From Plasmopara viticola (Eukaryota > Oomycota > Peronosporomycetes > Peronosporales > Peronosporaceae), in contig MBPM02000154.1 of the NCBI GenBank assembly GCA_001695595.3, forward strand, positions 34,189-98,188: 64,000 nt of DNA. The letters are read 5' to 3'. Position numbers and translations under genes: made by a program. The number at the start of each line of letters is the position of its first letter. The first letter of the stretch is position 1. Of the stretch, positions 1 to 11,739 are shown piece by piece. Below the pieces are notes generated by a model. That model made no database searches, was not told where the DNA came from, and saw nothing but the letters and a program-made list of their open reading frames with translations.

Positions 1-22
1 ATTTTAGGATGGATGCCAGTAA

Positions 23-844
23 CCGGTCAAGACACCTCAAGATCCGGGCCTCAAACTGACAAAGAATATGTGTGAAGACGGTTGTAAGCACGACGTGACC
101 ATGGCTGGAGTCCCCTATCGAAATGCAGTAGGGTGCGTCATGTATCTCATGGTATGTACTCGACCAGACCTCGCGGCAGCAGTGGGAGTACTCAGCCAAT
201 TTGCGGCAGATCCATGTCCTACTCATTGGCAAGCACTCAAGCGGGTCTTCAGGTACATTCAAGGGACAAGGACACATGGTATTGAATTCCAACCGGGCTG
301 CGATGATGGACTTCGAGGTTTCACGGATGCAGATTGGGCTGGAGATATTGCAACAAGAAGAAGCACGAGCGGCTATGCGTTTATGATGAACGGCGGATGC
401 ATCAGCTGGAGAAGCAAGAAGCAACGTACGGTGGCGCTGTCATCTACTGAAGCTGAATACATGGCGTTGTCGGAGGCAACACAAGAGGCTATATGGCTAA
501 AGGCTTTCTTGTGCGAATTGGGTGAGTTGACAACTGATGAAGCGGTTACAGTTTACGAGGACAATCAGGGCTCCATTGCATTGGCCAAGAACCCGGAATT
601 TCACAAGCGCACCAAGCACATCGACATTCGTTATCATTTTGTTCGTGAAAAGGTAGAAGATGGCCAAGTGGTGTTGCAGTATTGCTCAACAAACGACATG
701 ATGGCCGACATGATGACCAAGCCAATCAGCGCTGTGCAGTTTCAAAATCTCCGGAACAAGTTGGGCATCAAGTCGCCAAGTGCTGACGAGTCGAGTGGGA
801 GTGTTGGAGAATCGACGCCTCGACCAGCAATTACATATCGGTAA
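23..844 (+). pseudogene. Ty1/copia Pol C-terminal fragment (end of RT plus RNase H)
   Basis: This is the 3' end of a copia-type retrotransposon polyprotein, which would copy element RNA into DNA in a virus-like particle. From about position 68 the frame is open for 258 residues. It shows the copia connection block (YRNAVGCVMYL, TRPDLAAAVGVLSQF) and then RNase H: TDADWAGD, SSTEAEYMA, EDNQ, and the late HKRTKHIDIRYHFVRE and ADMMTKP blocks in family order. Upstream, copia-like residues continue (about 23-67) only after a stop at 20-22, and bases 3-21 read FRMDASN in another frame, so there is a frameshift near 22. Everything further upstream lies outside the window. The stop at 842-844 is a natural C terminus. 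I see a decaying element end, not a working gene. Confidence 0.9.
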
Positions 845-947
845 GTACTGGTATCTGCAATCAGTTGGTGACTACTTAAAATTAGCACTTATAAATATAT
901 TCACTTTTGCAATTTGCCAACTAGTGCCCAAGTAACATTTTCAATTT
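845..947 (+). mobile_element. Copia 3' non-coding remnant
   Basis: About 100 AT-rich bases lie between the copia stop codon and the first tRNA-array unit. They should hold the start of the right LTR, but only one side is present and no LTR end or polypurine tract can be defined. The junction with the array is abrupt at about 948, where the sequence becomes the array's type-A flank. Either the array or the element was truncated here. Confidence 0.4.
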
Positions 948-1044
948 GCTCAACGGTATATGACAATACACACCGCAATAAAAATAAGCCAAAACGGTAA
1001 AGAGGCAACTTGACGGTAAATTCCGGCCGTTGAGACCCAAATCA

Positions 1045-1117
1045 TGGTCATACAGGGGCTCGAACCCTGGACCGCAGCGTTATTAGCACTGTGCTCTACC
1101 GACTGAGCTATACGACC
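1045..1117 (-). tRNA. tRNA-Ile(AAU), array copy 1
   Basis: Consensus copy, nearest the copia end. Type-A flank; next copy 509 bp away. Confidence 0.95.
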
Positions 1118-1553
1118 GCTCACCATAACTACCTTGCTCAATACTTACAAACACGAAACCCGTTTACTATTGCAAACCATGCATACAATAACGGATCAAT
1201 GCATACGAGCACACCGATGTTAATTTTATTCGCTATCTGCCGATTAATTTCTCATTCCAGTCAATCTTTGCGATAGCTTAACACGAAATGAATTCATCGA
1301 TTCTATCAAGGCAAAGTTTTTAATTACTTGTATGTTCACACATCCCCCAGACAGCTGCATGACGCTTTATAATTGCGAAGAGACAAGTCCGGTATGCATG
1401 AAGCAATATCGTTTGTTTTGATATTTTCTTGTTTGCAGCAAGACTCTGACATTCGGTGTGCTCAGCAGTATATGACAATACACACCGAAAAAAATAAGCC
1501 AAAACGGTAAAGAGCAACTTGACGGTAAATTCCGGCCGTTGAGACCCAAATCA

Positions 1554-1626
1554 TGGTCATACAGGGGCTCGAACCCTGGACCGCAGCGTTATTAGCACTG
1601 TGCTCTACCGACTGAGCTATACGACC
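1554..1626 (-). tRNA. tRNA-Ile(AAU), array copy 2
   Basis: Consensus copy. Its type-A flank has lost a few bases (gcaata reduced to gaaa); 509 bp to copy 3. Confidence 0.95.
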
Positions 1627-2062
1627 GCTCACCATAACTACCTTGCTCAATACTTACAAACACGAAACCCGTTTACTATTGCAAACCATGCATACAATAA
1701 CGGATAAATGCATACGAGCACACCGATGTTAATTTTATTCGCTATCTGCCGACAAATTTCTCATTCAATCTTTGCGATAGCTTAACACGAAATGAATTCA
1801 TCGATTCTATCAAGGCAAAGTTTTTAATTACTTGTATGTTCACACATCCCCCAGACAGCTGCATGACGCTTTATAATTGCGAAGAGACAAGTCCGGTATG
1901 CATGAAGCAATATCGTTTGTTTTTGATATTTTCTTGTTTGCAGCAAGACTCTGACATTCAGGTGTGCTCAGCGGTATATGACAATACACACCGCAATAAA
2001 AATAAGCCAAAACGGTAAAGAGGCAACTTGACGGTAAATTCCGGCCGTTGAGACCCAAATCA

Positions 2063-2135
2063 TGGTCATACAGGGGCTCGAACCCTGGACCGCAGCGTTA
2101 TTAGCACTGTGCTCTACCGACTGAGCTATACGACC
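2063..2135 (-). tRNA. tRNA-Ile(AAU), array copy 3
   Basis: Consensus copy with type-A flank; 513 bp to copy 4. Confidence 0.95.
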
Positions 2136-2575
2136 GCTCACCATAACTACCTTGCTCAATACTTACAAACACGAAACCCGTTTACTATTGCAAACCATGC
2201 ATACAATAACGGATAAATGCATACGAGCACACCGATGTTAATTTTATTCGCTATCTGCCGACTAATTTCTCATTCCAGTCAATCTTTGCGATAGCTTAAC
2301 ACGAAATGAATTCATCGATTCTATCAAGGCAAAGTTTTTAATTACTTGTATGTTCACACATCCCCCAGACAGCTGCATGACGCTTTATAATTGCGAAGAG
2401 ACAAGTCCGGTATGCATGAAGCAATATCGTTTGTTTTTGATATTTTCTTGTTTGCAGCAAGACTCTGACATTCAGGTGTGCTCAGCAGTATATGACAATA
2501 CACACCGAAATAAAAATAAGCCGAAAACGGTAAAGAGCAACTTGACGGTCATTCCGGCCGTTGAGACCCAAATCA

Positions 2576-2648
2576 TGGTCATACAGGGGCTCGAACCCTG
2601 GACCGCAGCGTTATTAGCACTGTGCTCTACCGACTGAGCTATACGACC
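2576..2648 (-). tRNA. tRNA-Ile(AAU), array copy 4
   Basis: Consensus tRNA. The 3' flank is slightly rearranged (cggtcattccgg in place of cggtaaattccgg). Confidence 0.95.
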
Positions 2649-3088
2649 GCTCACCATAACTACCTTGCTCAATACTTACAAACACGAAACCCGTTTACTA
2701 TTGCAAACCATGCATACAATAACGGATCAATGCATACGAGCACACCGATGTTAATTTTATTCGCTATCTGCCGACTAATTTCTCATTCCAGTCAATCTTT
2801 GCGATAGCTTAACACGAAATGAATTCATCGATTCTATCAAGGCAAAGTTTTTAATTACTTGTATGTTCACACATCCCCCAGACAGCTGCATGACGCTTTA
2901 TAATTGCGAAGAGACAAGTCCGGTATGCATGAAGCAATATCGTTTGTTTTTGATATTTTCTTGTTTGCAGCAAGACTCTGACATTCAGGTGTGCTCAGCG
3001 TATATGACAATACACACCGCAATAAAAATAAGCCAAAACGGTAAAGAGGCAACTTGACGGTAAATTCCGGCCGTTGAGACCCAAATCA

Positions 3089-3161
3089 TGGTCATACAGG
3101 GGCTCGAACCCTGGACCGCAGCGTTATTAGCACTGTGCTCTACCGACTGAGCTATACGACC
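3089..3161 (-). tRNA. tRNA-Ile(AAU), array copy 5
   Basis: Consensus copy with type-A flank; 489 bp to copy 6, the first type-B unit. Confidence 0.95.
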
Positions 3162-3577
3162 GCTCACCATAACTACCTTGCTCAATACTTACAAACACGA
3201 AACCCGTTTACTATTGCAAACCATGCATACAATAACGGATCAATGCATACGAGCACACCGATGTTAATTTTATTCGCTATCTGCCGATAATTTCTCATTC
3301 CAGTCAATCTTGCGATAGCTTAACACGAAATGAATTCATCGATTCTATCAAGGCATTGTTTTTAATTACTTGTATGTTCACACTACCCCCAACAGATGCA
3401 TGACGCTTTGAAGTTGCGAAGAGACAAGACCGTATGCATGAAGCAACATCGTTTGTTTTGATATTTTCTTGTTCGGGTGTGCTCGGAGTTATATTTTAAT
3501 ATACACAGCAATAAAAATAAGCCAAAACGGTAAAGAGGCAACTTGACGGTAAATTCCGGCCGTTGAGACCCAAATCA

Positions 3578-3650
3578 TGGTCATACAGGGGCTCGAACCC
3601 TGGACCGCAGCGTTATTAGCACTGTGCTCTACCGACTGAGCTATACGACC
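3578..3650 (-). tRNA. tRNA-Ile(AAU), array copy 6
   Basis: Consensus tRNA with the short type-B 3' flank; 514 bp to copy 7. Confidence 0.95.
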
Positions 3651-4091
3651 GCTCACCATAACTACCTTGCTCAATACTTACAAACACGAAACCCGTTTAC
3701 TATTGCAAACCATGCATACAATAACGGATCAATGCATACGAGCACACCGATGTTAATTTTATTCGCTATCTGCCGACTAATTTCTCATTCCAGTCAATCT
3801 TTGCGATAGCTTAACACGAAATGAATTCATCGATTCTATCAAGGCAAAGTTTTTAATTACTTGTATGTTCACACATCCCCCAGACAGCTGCATGACGCTT
3901 TATAATTGCGAAGAGACAAGTCCGGTATGCATGAAGCAATATCGTTTGTTTTTGATATTTTCTTGTTTGCAGCAAGACTCTGACATTCAGGTGTGCTCAG
4001 CGGTATATGACAATACACACCGCAATAAAAATAAGCCAAAACGGTAAAGAGGCAACTTGACGGTAAATTCCGGCCGTTGAGACCCAAATCA

Positions 4092-4164
4092 TGGTCATAC
4101 AGGGGCTCGAACCCTGGACCGCAGCGTTATTAGCACTGTGCTCTACCGACTGAGCTATACGACC
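4092..4164 (-). tRNA. tRNA-Ile(AAU), array copy 7
   Basis: Consensus tRNA with type-A flank. Confidence 0.95.
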
Positions 4165-4580
4165 GCTCACCATAACTACCTTGCTCAATACTTACAAACA
4201 CGAAACCCGTTTACTATTGCAAACCATGCATACAATAACGGATAAATGCATACGAGCACACCGATGTTAATTTTATTCGCTATCTGCCGATAATTTCTCA
4301 TTCCAGTCAATCTTGCGATAGCTTAACACGAAATGAATTCATCGATTCTATCAAGGCATAGTTTTTAATACTTGTATGTTCACACATCCCCCAACAGATG
4401 CATGACGCTTTGAAGTTGCGAAGACACAAGACCGTATGCATGAAACAACATCGTTTGCTTTTGATATTTTCTTGTTCGGGTGTGCTCGGAGTTATATTTT
4501 AATATACACAGCAATAAAAATAAGCCAAAACGGTAAAGAGGCAACTTGACGGTAAATTCCGGCCGTTGAGACCCAAATCA

Positions 4581-4653
4581 TGGTCATACAGGGGCTCGAA
4601 CCCTGGACCGCAGCGTTATTAGCACTGTGCTCTACCGACTGAGCTATACGACC
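4581..4653 (-). tRNA. tRNA-Ile(AAU), array copy 8
   Basis: Consensus tRNA with type-B flank; 489 bp to copy 9. Confidence 0.95.
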
Positions 4654-5069
4654 GCTCACCATAACTACCTTGCTCAATACTTACAAACACGAAACCCGTT
4701 TACTATTGCAAACCATGCATACAATAACGGATAAATGCATACGAGCACACCGATATTAATTTTATTCGCTATCTGCCGACTAATTTCTCATTCCAGTCAA
4801 TCTTTGCGATAGCTTAACACGAAATGAATTCATCGATTCTATCAAGGCAAGTTTTTAATACTTGTATGTTCACACATCCCCCAACAGATGCATGACGCTT
4901 TAAGTTGCGAAGACACAAGACCGTATGCATGAAACAACATCGTTTGCTTTTGATATTTTCTTGTTCGGGTGTGCTCGGAGTTATATTTTAATATACACAG
5001 CAATAAAAATAAGCCAAAACGGTAAAGAGGCAACTTGACGGTAAATTCCGGCCGTTGAGACCCAAATCA

Positions 5070-5142
5070 TGGTCATACAGGGGCTCGAACCCTGGACCGC
5101 AGCGTTATTAGCACTGTGCTCTACCGACTGAGCTATACGACC
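5070..5142 (-). tRNA. tRNA-Ile(AAU), array copy 9
   Basis: Consensus tRNA with type-B flank. The unit to its right lost several bases near 5,217, giving a 506-bp spacing to copy 10. Confidence 0.95.
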
Positions 5143-5575
5143 GCTCACCATAACTACCTTGCTCAATACTTACAAACACGAAACCCGTTTACTATTGCAA
5201 ACCATGCATACAATAATGCATACGAGCACACCGATGTGACATTTATTCGCTATCTGCCGACTAATTTCTCATTCCAGTCAATCTTTGCGATAGCTTAACA
5301 CGAAATGAATTCATCGATTCTATCAAGGCAAAGTTTTTAATTACTTGTATGTTCACACATCCCCCAGACAGCTGCATGACGCTTTATAATTGCGAAGAGA
5401 CAAGTCCGGTATGCATGAAGCAATATCGTTTGTTTTTGATATTTTCTTGTTTGCAGCAAGACTCTGACATTCAGGTGTGCTCAGCGGTATATGACAATAC
5501 ACACCGCAATAAAAATAAGCCAAAACGGTAAAGAGGCAACTTGACGGTAAATTCCGGCCGTTGAGACCCAAATCA

Positions 5576-5648
5576 TGGTCATACAGGGGCTCGAACCCTG
5601 GACCGCAGCGTTATTAGCACTGTGCTCTACCGACTGAGCTATACGACC
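5576..5648 (-). tRNA. tRNA-Ile(AAU), array copy 10
   Basis: Consensus tRNA with type-A flank. Confidence 0.95.
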
Positions 5649-6062
5649 GCTCACCATAACTACCTTGCTCAATACTTACAAACACGAAACCCGTTTACTA
5701 TTGCAAACCATGCATACAATAACGGATAAATGCATACGAGCACACCGATGTAATTTTATTCGCTATCTGCCGATTAATTTCTCATTCCAGTCAATCTCTG
5801 CGATAGCTTAACACGAAATGAATTCATCGATTCTATCAAGGCAAAGTTTTTAATACTTGTATGTTCACACATCCCCCAACAGATGCATGACGCTTTGAAG
5901 TTGCGAAGACACAAGACCGTATGCATGAAACAATCGTTTGCTTTTGATATTTTCTTGTTCGGGTGTGCTCGGAGTTATATTTTAATAACACAGCAATAAA
6001 AATAAGCCAAAACGGTAAAGAGGCAACTTGACGGTAAATTCCGGCCGTTGAGACCCAAATCA

Positions 6063-6135
6063 TGGTCATACAGGGGCTCGAACCCTGGACCGCAGCGTTA
6101 TTAGCACTGTGCTCTACCGACTGAGCTATACGACC
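6063..6135 (-). tRNA. tRNA-Ile(AAU), array copy 11
   Basis: Consensus tRNA with a type-B flank carrying small deletions; 487 bp from copy 10. Confidence 0.95.
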
Positions 6136-6553
6136 GCTCACCATAACTACCTTGCTCAATACTTACAAACACGAAACCCGTTTACTATTGCAAACCATGC
6201 ATACAATAACGGATAAATGCATACGAGCACACCGATATTAATTTTATTCGCTATCTGCCGATTAATTTCTCATTCCAGTCAATCTCTGCGATAGCTTAAC
6301 ACGAAATGAATTCATCGATTCTATCAAGGCATAGTTTTTAATAACTTGTATGTTCACACATCCCCCACAGATGCATGACGCTTTGAAGTTGCGAAGACAC
6401 AAGACCGTATGCATGAAACAACATCGTTTGCTTTTGATATTTTCTTGTTCGGGTGTGCTCGGAGTTATATTTTAATATACACAGCAATAAAAATAAGCCA
6501 AAACGGTAAAGAGGCAACTTGACGGTAAATTCCGGCCGTTGAGACCCAAATCA

Positions 6554-6626
6554 TGGTCATACAGGGGCTCGAACCCTGGACCGCAGCGTTATTAGCACTG
6601 TGCTCTACCGACTGAGCTATACGACC
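6554..6626 (-). tRNA. tRNA-Ile(AAU), array copy 12
   Basis: Consensus tRNA with type-B flank; 514 bp to copy 13. Confidence 0.95.
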
Positions 6627-7067
6627 GCTCACCATAACTACCTTGCTCAATACTTACAAACACGAAACCCGTTTACTATTGCAAACCATGCATACAATAA
6701 CGGATAAATGCATACGAGCACACCGATATTAATTTTATTCGCTATCTGCCGACTAATTTCTCATTCCAGTCAATCTTTGCGATAGCTTAACACGAAATGA
6801 ATTCATCGATTCTATCAAGGCAAAGTTTTTAATTACTTGTATGTTCACACATCCCCCAGACAGCTGCATGACGCTTTATAATTGCGAAGAGACAAGTCCG
6901 GTATGCATGAAGCAATATCGTTTGTTTTTGATATTTTCTTGTTTGCAGCAAGACTCTGACATTCAGGTGTGCTCAGCGGTATATGACAATACACACCGCA
7001 ATAAAAATAAGCCAAAACGGTAAAGAGGCAACTTGACGGTAAATTCCGGCCGTTGAGACCCAAATCA

Positions 7068-7140
7068 TGGTCATACAGGGGCTCGAACCCTGGACCGCAG
7101 CGTTATTAGCACTGTGCTCTACCGACTGAGCTATACGACC
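7068..7140 (-). tRNA. tRNA-Ile(AAU), array copy 13
   Basis: Consensus tRNA. It begins an unbroken run of type-A units that reaches copy 21. Confidence 0.95.
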
Positions 7141-7581
7141 GCTCACCATAACTACCTTGCTCAATACTTACAAACACGAAACCCGTTTACTATTGCAAAC
7201 CATGCATACAATAACGGATCAATGCATACGAGCACACCGATGTTAATTTTATTCGCTATCTGCCGACTAATTTCTCATTCCAGTCAATCTTTGCGATAGC
7301 TTAACACGAAATGAATTCATCGATTCTATCAAGGCAAAGTTTTTAATTACTTGTATGTTCACACATCCCCCAGACAGCTGCATGACGCTTTATAATTGCG
7401 AAGAGACAAGTCCGGTATGCATGAAGCAATATCGTTTGTTTTTGATATTTTCTTGTTTGCAGCAAGACTCTGACATTCGGGTGTGCTCAGCAGTATATGA
7501 CAATACACACCGCAATAAAAATAAGCCAAAACGGTAAAGAGGCAACTTGACGGTAAATTCCGGCCGTTGAGACCCAAATCA

Positions 7582-7654
7582 TGGTCATACAGGGGCTCGA
7601 ACCCTGGACCGCAGCGTTATTAGCACTGTGCTCTACCGACTGAGCTATACGACC
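7582..7654 (-). tRNA. tRNA-Ile(AAU), array copy 14
   Basis: Consensus tRNA. Flank carries the attcgggtg variant; first half of a roughly 1,027-bp dimer. Confidence 0.95.
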
Positions 7655-8094
7655 GCTCACCATAACTACCTTGCTCAATACTTACAAACACGAAACCCGT
7701 TTACTATTGCAAACCATGCATACAATAACGGATAAATGCATACGAGCACACCGATGTTAATTTTATTCGCTATCTGCCGACTAATTTCTCATTCCAGTCA
7801 ATCTTTGCGATAGCTTAACACGAAATGAATTCATCGATTCTATCAAGGCAAAGTTTTTAATTACTTGTATGTTCACACATCCCCCAGACAGCTGCATGAC
7901 GCTTTATAATTGCGAAGAGACAAGTCCGGTATGCATGAAGCAATATCGTTTGTTTTTGATATTTTCTTGTTTGCAGCAAGACTCTGACATTCGGTGTGCT
8001 CAGCAGTATATGACAATACACACCGCAATAAAAATAAGCCAAAACGGTAAAGAGGCAACTTGACGGTAAATTCCGGCCGTTGAGACCCAAATCA

Positions 8095-8167
8095 TGGTCA
8101 TACAGGGGCTCGAACCCTGGACCGCAGCGTTATTAGCACTGTGCTCTACCGACTGAGCTATACGACC
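8095..8167 (-). tRNA. tRNA-Ile(AAU), array copy 15
   Basis: Consensus tRNA. Flank carries the attcggtg variant; second half of the dimer. Confidence 0.95.
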
Positions 8168-8608
8168 GCTCACCATAACTACCTTGCTCAATACTTACAA
8201 ACACGAAACCCGTTTACTATTGCAAACCATGCATACAATAACGGATAAATGCATACGAGCACACCGATGTTAATTTTATTCGCTATCTGCCGACTAATTT
8301 CTCATTCCAGTCAATCTTTGCGATAGCTTAACACGAAATGAATTCATCGATTCTATCAAGGCAAAGTTTTTAATTACTTGTATGTTCACACATCCCCCAG
8401 ACAGCTGCATGACGCTTTATAATTGCGAAGAGACAAGTCCGGTATGCATGAAGCAATATCGTTTGTTTTTGATATTTTCTTGTTTGCAGCAAGACTCTGA
8501 CATTCGGGTGTGCTCAGCAGTATATGACAATACACACCGCAATAAAAATAAGCCAAAACGGTAAAGAGGCAACTTGACGGTAAATTCCGGCCGTTGAGAC
8601 CCAAATCA

Positions 8609-8681
8609 TGGTCATACAGGGGCTCGAACCCTGGACCGCAGCGTTATTAGCACTGTGCTCTACCGACTGAGCTATACGACC
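8609..8681 (-). tRNA. tRNA-Ile(AAU), array copy 16
   Basis: Consensus tRNA. The 5' flank has a private change (ccactcacc for ccgctcacc). The downstream flank repeats that of copy 14. Confidence 0.95.
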
Positions 8682-9121
8682 ACTCACCATAACTACCTTG
8701 CTCAATACTTACAAACACGAAACCCGTTTACTATTGCAAACCATGCATACAATAACGGATAAATGCATACGAGCACACCGATGTTAATTTTATTCGCTAT
8801 CTGCCGACTAATTTCTCATTCCAGTCAATCTTTGCGATAGCTTAACACGAAATGAATTCATCGATTCTATCAAGGCAAAGTTTTTAATTACTTGTATGTT
8901 CACACATCCCCCAGACAGCTGCATGACGCTTTATAATTGCGAAGAGACAAGTCCGGTATGCATGAAGCAATATCGTTTGTTTTTGATATTTTCTTGTTTG
9001 CAGCAAGACTCTGACATTCGGTGTGCTCAGCAGTATATGACAATACACACCGCAATAAAAATAAGCCAAAACGGTAAAGAGGCAACTTGACGGTAAATTC
9101 CGGCCGTTGAGACCCAAATCA

Positions 9122-9194
9122 TGGTCATACAGGGGCTCGAACCCTGGACCGCAGCGTTATTAGCACTGTGCTCTACCGACTGAGCTATACGACC
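9122..9194 (-). tRNA. tRNA-Ile(AAU), array copy 17
   Basis: Consensus tRNA. Its flank repeats that of copy 15, about 1,027 bp away. Confidence 0.95.
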
Positions 9195-9633
9195 GCTCAC
9201 CATAACTACCTTGCTCAATACTTACAAACACGAAACCCGTTTACTATTGCAAACCATGCATACAATAACGGATAAATGCATACGAGCACACCGATGTTAA
9301 TTTTATTCGCTATCTGCCGACTAATTTCTCATTCCAGTCAATCTTTGCGATAGCTTAACACGAAATGAATTCATCGATTCTATCAAGGCAAAGTTTTTAA
9401 TTACTTGTATGTTCACACATCCCCCAGACAGCTGCATGACGCTTTATAATTGCGAAGAGACAAGTCCGGTATGCATGAAGCAATATCGTTTGTTTTTGAT
9501 ATTTTCTTGTTTGCAGCAAGACTCTGACATTCGGTGTGCTCAGCAGTATATGACAATACACACCGCAATAAAAATAAGCCAAAACGGTAAAGAGCAACTT
9601 GACGGTAAATTCCGGCCGTTGAGACCCAAATCA

Positions 9634-9706
9634 TGGTCATACAGGGGCTCGAACCCTGGACCGCAGCGTTATTAGCACTGTGCTCTACCGACTGAGCTAT
9701 ACGACC
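9634..9706 (-). tRNA. tRNA-Ile(AAU), array copy 18
   Basis: Consensus tRNA; type-A flank one base shorter (aagagcaac for aagaggcaac). Confidence 0.95.
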
Positions 9707-10146
9707 GCTCACCATAACTACCTTGCTCAATACTTACAAACACGAAACCCGTTTACTATTGCAAACCATGCATACAATAACGGATAAATGCATACGAGCA
9801 CACCGATGTTAATTTTATTCGCTATCTGCCGACTAATTTCTCATTCCAGTCAATCTTTGCGATAGCTTAACACGAAATGAATTCATCGATTCTATCAAGG
9901 CAAAGTTTTTAATTACTTGTATGTTCACACATCCCCCAGACAGCTGCATGACGCTTTTAATTGCGAAGAGACAAGTCCGGTATGCATGAAGCAATATCGT
10001 TTGTTTTTGATATTTTCTTGTTTGCAGCAAGACTCTGACATTCGGGTGTGCTCAGCAGTATATGACAATACACACCGCAATAAAAATAAGCCGAGACGGT
10101 AAAGAAGCAACTTGACGGTAAATTCCGGCCGTTGAGACCCAAATCA

Positions 10147-10219
10147 TGGTCATACAGGGGCTCGAACCCTGGACCGCAGCGTTATTAGCACTGTGCTCTA
10201 CCGACTGAGCTATACGACC
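10147..10219 (-). tRNA. tRNA-Ile(AAU), array copy 19
   Basis: Consensus tRNA. The 3' flank has private changes (ccgagacgg, aagaagcaac) shared with the divergent unit at 12,992, which links the two by conversion or descent. Confidence 0.95.
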
Positions 10220-10660
10220 GCTCACCATAACTACCTTGCTCAATACTTACAAACACGAAACCCGTTTACTATTGCAAACCATGCATACAATAACGGATAA
10301 ATGCATACGAGCACACCGATGTTAATTTTATTCGCTATCTGCCGACTAATTTCTCATTCCAGTCAATCTTTGCGATAGCTTAACACGAAATGAATTCATC
10401 GATTCTATCAAGGCAAAGTTTTTAATTACTTGTATGTTCACACATCCCCCAGACAGCTGCATGACGCTTTATAATTGCGAAGAGACAAGTCCGGTATGCA
10501 TGAAGCAATATCGTTTGTTTTTGATATTTTCTTGTTTGCAGCAAGACTCTGACATTCAGGTGTGCTCAGCAGTATATGACAATACACACCGCAATAAAAA
10601 TAAGCCAAAACGGTAAAGAGGCAACTTGACGGTAAATTCCGGCCGTTGAGACCCAAATCA

Positions 10661-10733
10661 TGGTCATACAGGGGCTCGAACCCTGGACCGCAGCGTTATT
10701 AGCACTGTGCTCTACCGACTGAGCTATACGACC
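10661..10733 (-). tRNA. tRNA-Ile(AAU), array copy 20
   Basis: Consensus tRNA with type-A flank. Confidence 0.95.
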
Positions 10734-11173
10734 GCTCACCATAACTACCTTGCTCAATACTTACAAACACGAAACCCGTTTACTATTGCAAACCATGCAT
10801 ACAATAACGGATCAATGCATACGAGCACACCGATGTTAATTTTATTCGCTATCTGCCGACTAATTTCTCATTCCAGTCAATCTTTGCGATAGCTTAACAC
10901 GAAATGAATTCATCGATTCTATCAAGGCAAAGTTTTTAATTACTTGTATGTTCACACATCCCCCAGACAGCTGCATGACGCTTTATAATTGCGAAGAGAC
11001 AAGTCCGGTATGCATGAAGCAATATCGTTTTTTTTGATATTTTCTTGTTTGCAGCAAGACTCTGACATTCAGGTGTGCTCAGCGGTATATGACAATACAC
11101 ACCGCAATAAAAATAAGCCAAAACGGTAAAGAGGCAACTTGACGGTAAATTCCGGCCGTTGAGACCCAAATCA

Positions 11174-11246
11174 TGGTCATACAGGGGCTCGAACCCTGGA
11201 CCGCAGCGTTATTAGCACTGTGCTCTACCGACTGAGCTATACGACC
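11174..11246 (-). tRNA. tRNA-Ile(AAU), array copy 21
   Basis: Consensus tRNA with type-A flank; 493 bp to the chimeric copy 22. Confidence 0.95.
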
Positions 11247-11666
11247 GCTCACCATAACTACCTTGCTCAATACTTACAAACACGAAACCCGTTTACTATT
11301 GCAAACCATGCATACAATAACGGATAAATGCATACGAGCACACCGATATTAATTTTATTCGCTATCTGCCGATTAATTTCTCATTCCAGTCAATCTCTGC
11401 GATAGCTTAACACGAAATGAATTCATCGATTCTATCAAGGCATAGTTTTTAATAACTTGTATGTTCACACATCCCCCCAACAGATGCATGACGCTTTGAA
11501 GTTGCGAAGACACAAGACCGTATGCATGAAACAGCATCGTTTGCTTTTGATATTTTCTTGTTCGGGTGTGCTCGGAGTTATATTTTAATATACACAGCAA
11601 TAAAAATAAGCCAAAACGGTAAAGAGGCAACTTGACGGTAAATTCCGGCCGTTGAGACCCAAATCA

Positions 11667-11739
11667 TGGTCATACAGGGGCTCGAACCCTGGACCGCAGC
11701 ATTATTAGCACTGTGCTCTACCAATTGAGTTATCCGACT
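11667..11739 (-). tRNA. Chimeric tRNA-Ile(AAU)-like gene at a LINE 5' junction
   Basis: The 3' two-thirds equals the array tRNA, with anticodon AAT and one anticodon-stem change giving a G-U pair. The 5' part reads AGTCGGATAACTCAATTGG and not GGTCGTATAGCTCAGTCGG. Pairing AGTCGGA with TATGACC leaves two mismatches in the acceptor stem, and the A-box C/T changes weaken the D stem. The odd 5' end is exactly the 18-bp segment abutting the truncated LINE at 11,740. It is probably a damaged or poorly processed copy. Confidence 0.6.

Larger units (their letters stand above)
948..11739 (-). repeat. tRNA-Ile(AAU) tandem array, block 1 (22 units)
   Basis: Twenty-two head-to-tail units each carry one tRNA on the minus strand. 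Start-to-start spacing is 506-514 bp where the flank 3' of the tRNA is type A and 487-493 bp where it is type B. Type A contains a segment beginning gcagcaagactctgacattc; type B lacks it and reads ttcgggtgtgctcggagtta. The tRNA folds as acceptor GGTCGTA/TATGACC (one G-U), D stem GCTC/GAGC, anticodon stem CAGTG/CGCTG with loop CTAATAA (anticodon AAT, read as IAU), T stem CAGGG/CCCTG and discriminator A, 73 nt with no intron. The A box TAGCTCAGTCGG and B box GGTTCGAGCCC match the Pol III internal promoter consensus. The many short ORFs of this region are readings through the tRNA and its flanks. Confidence 0.95.
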
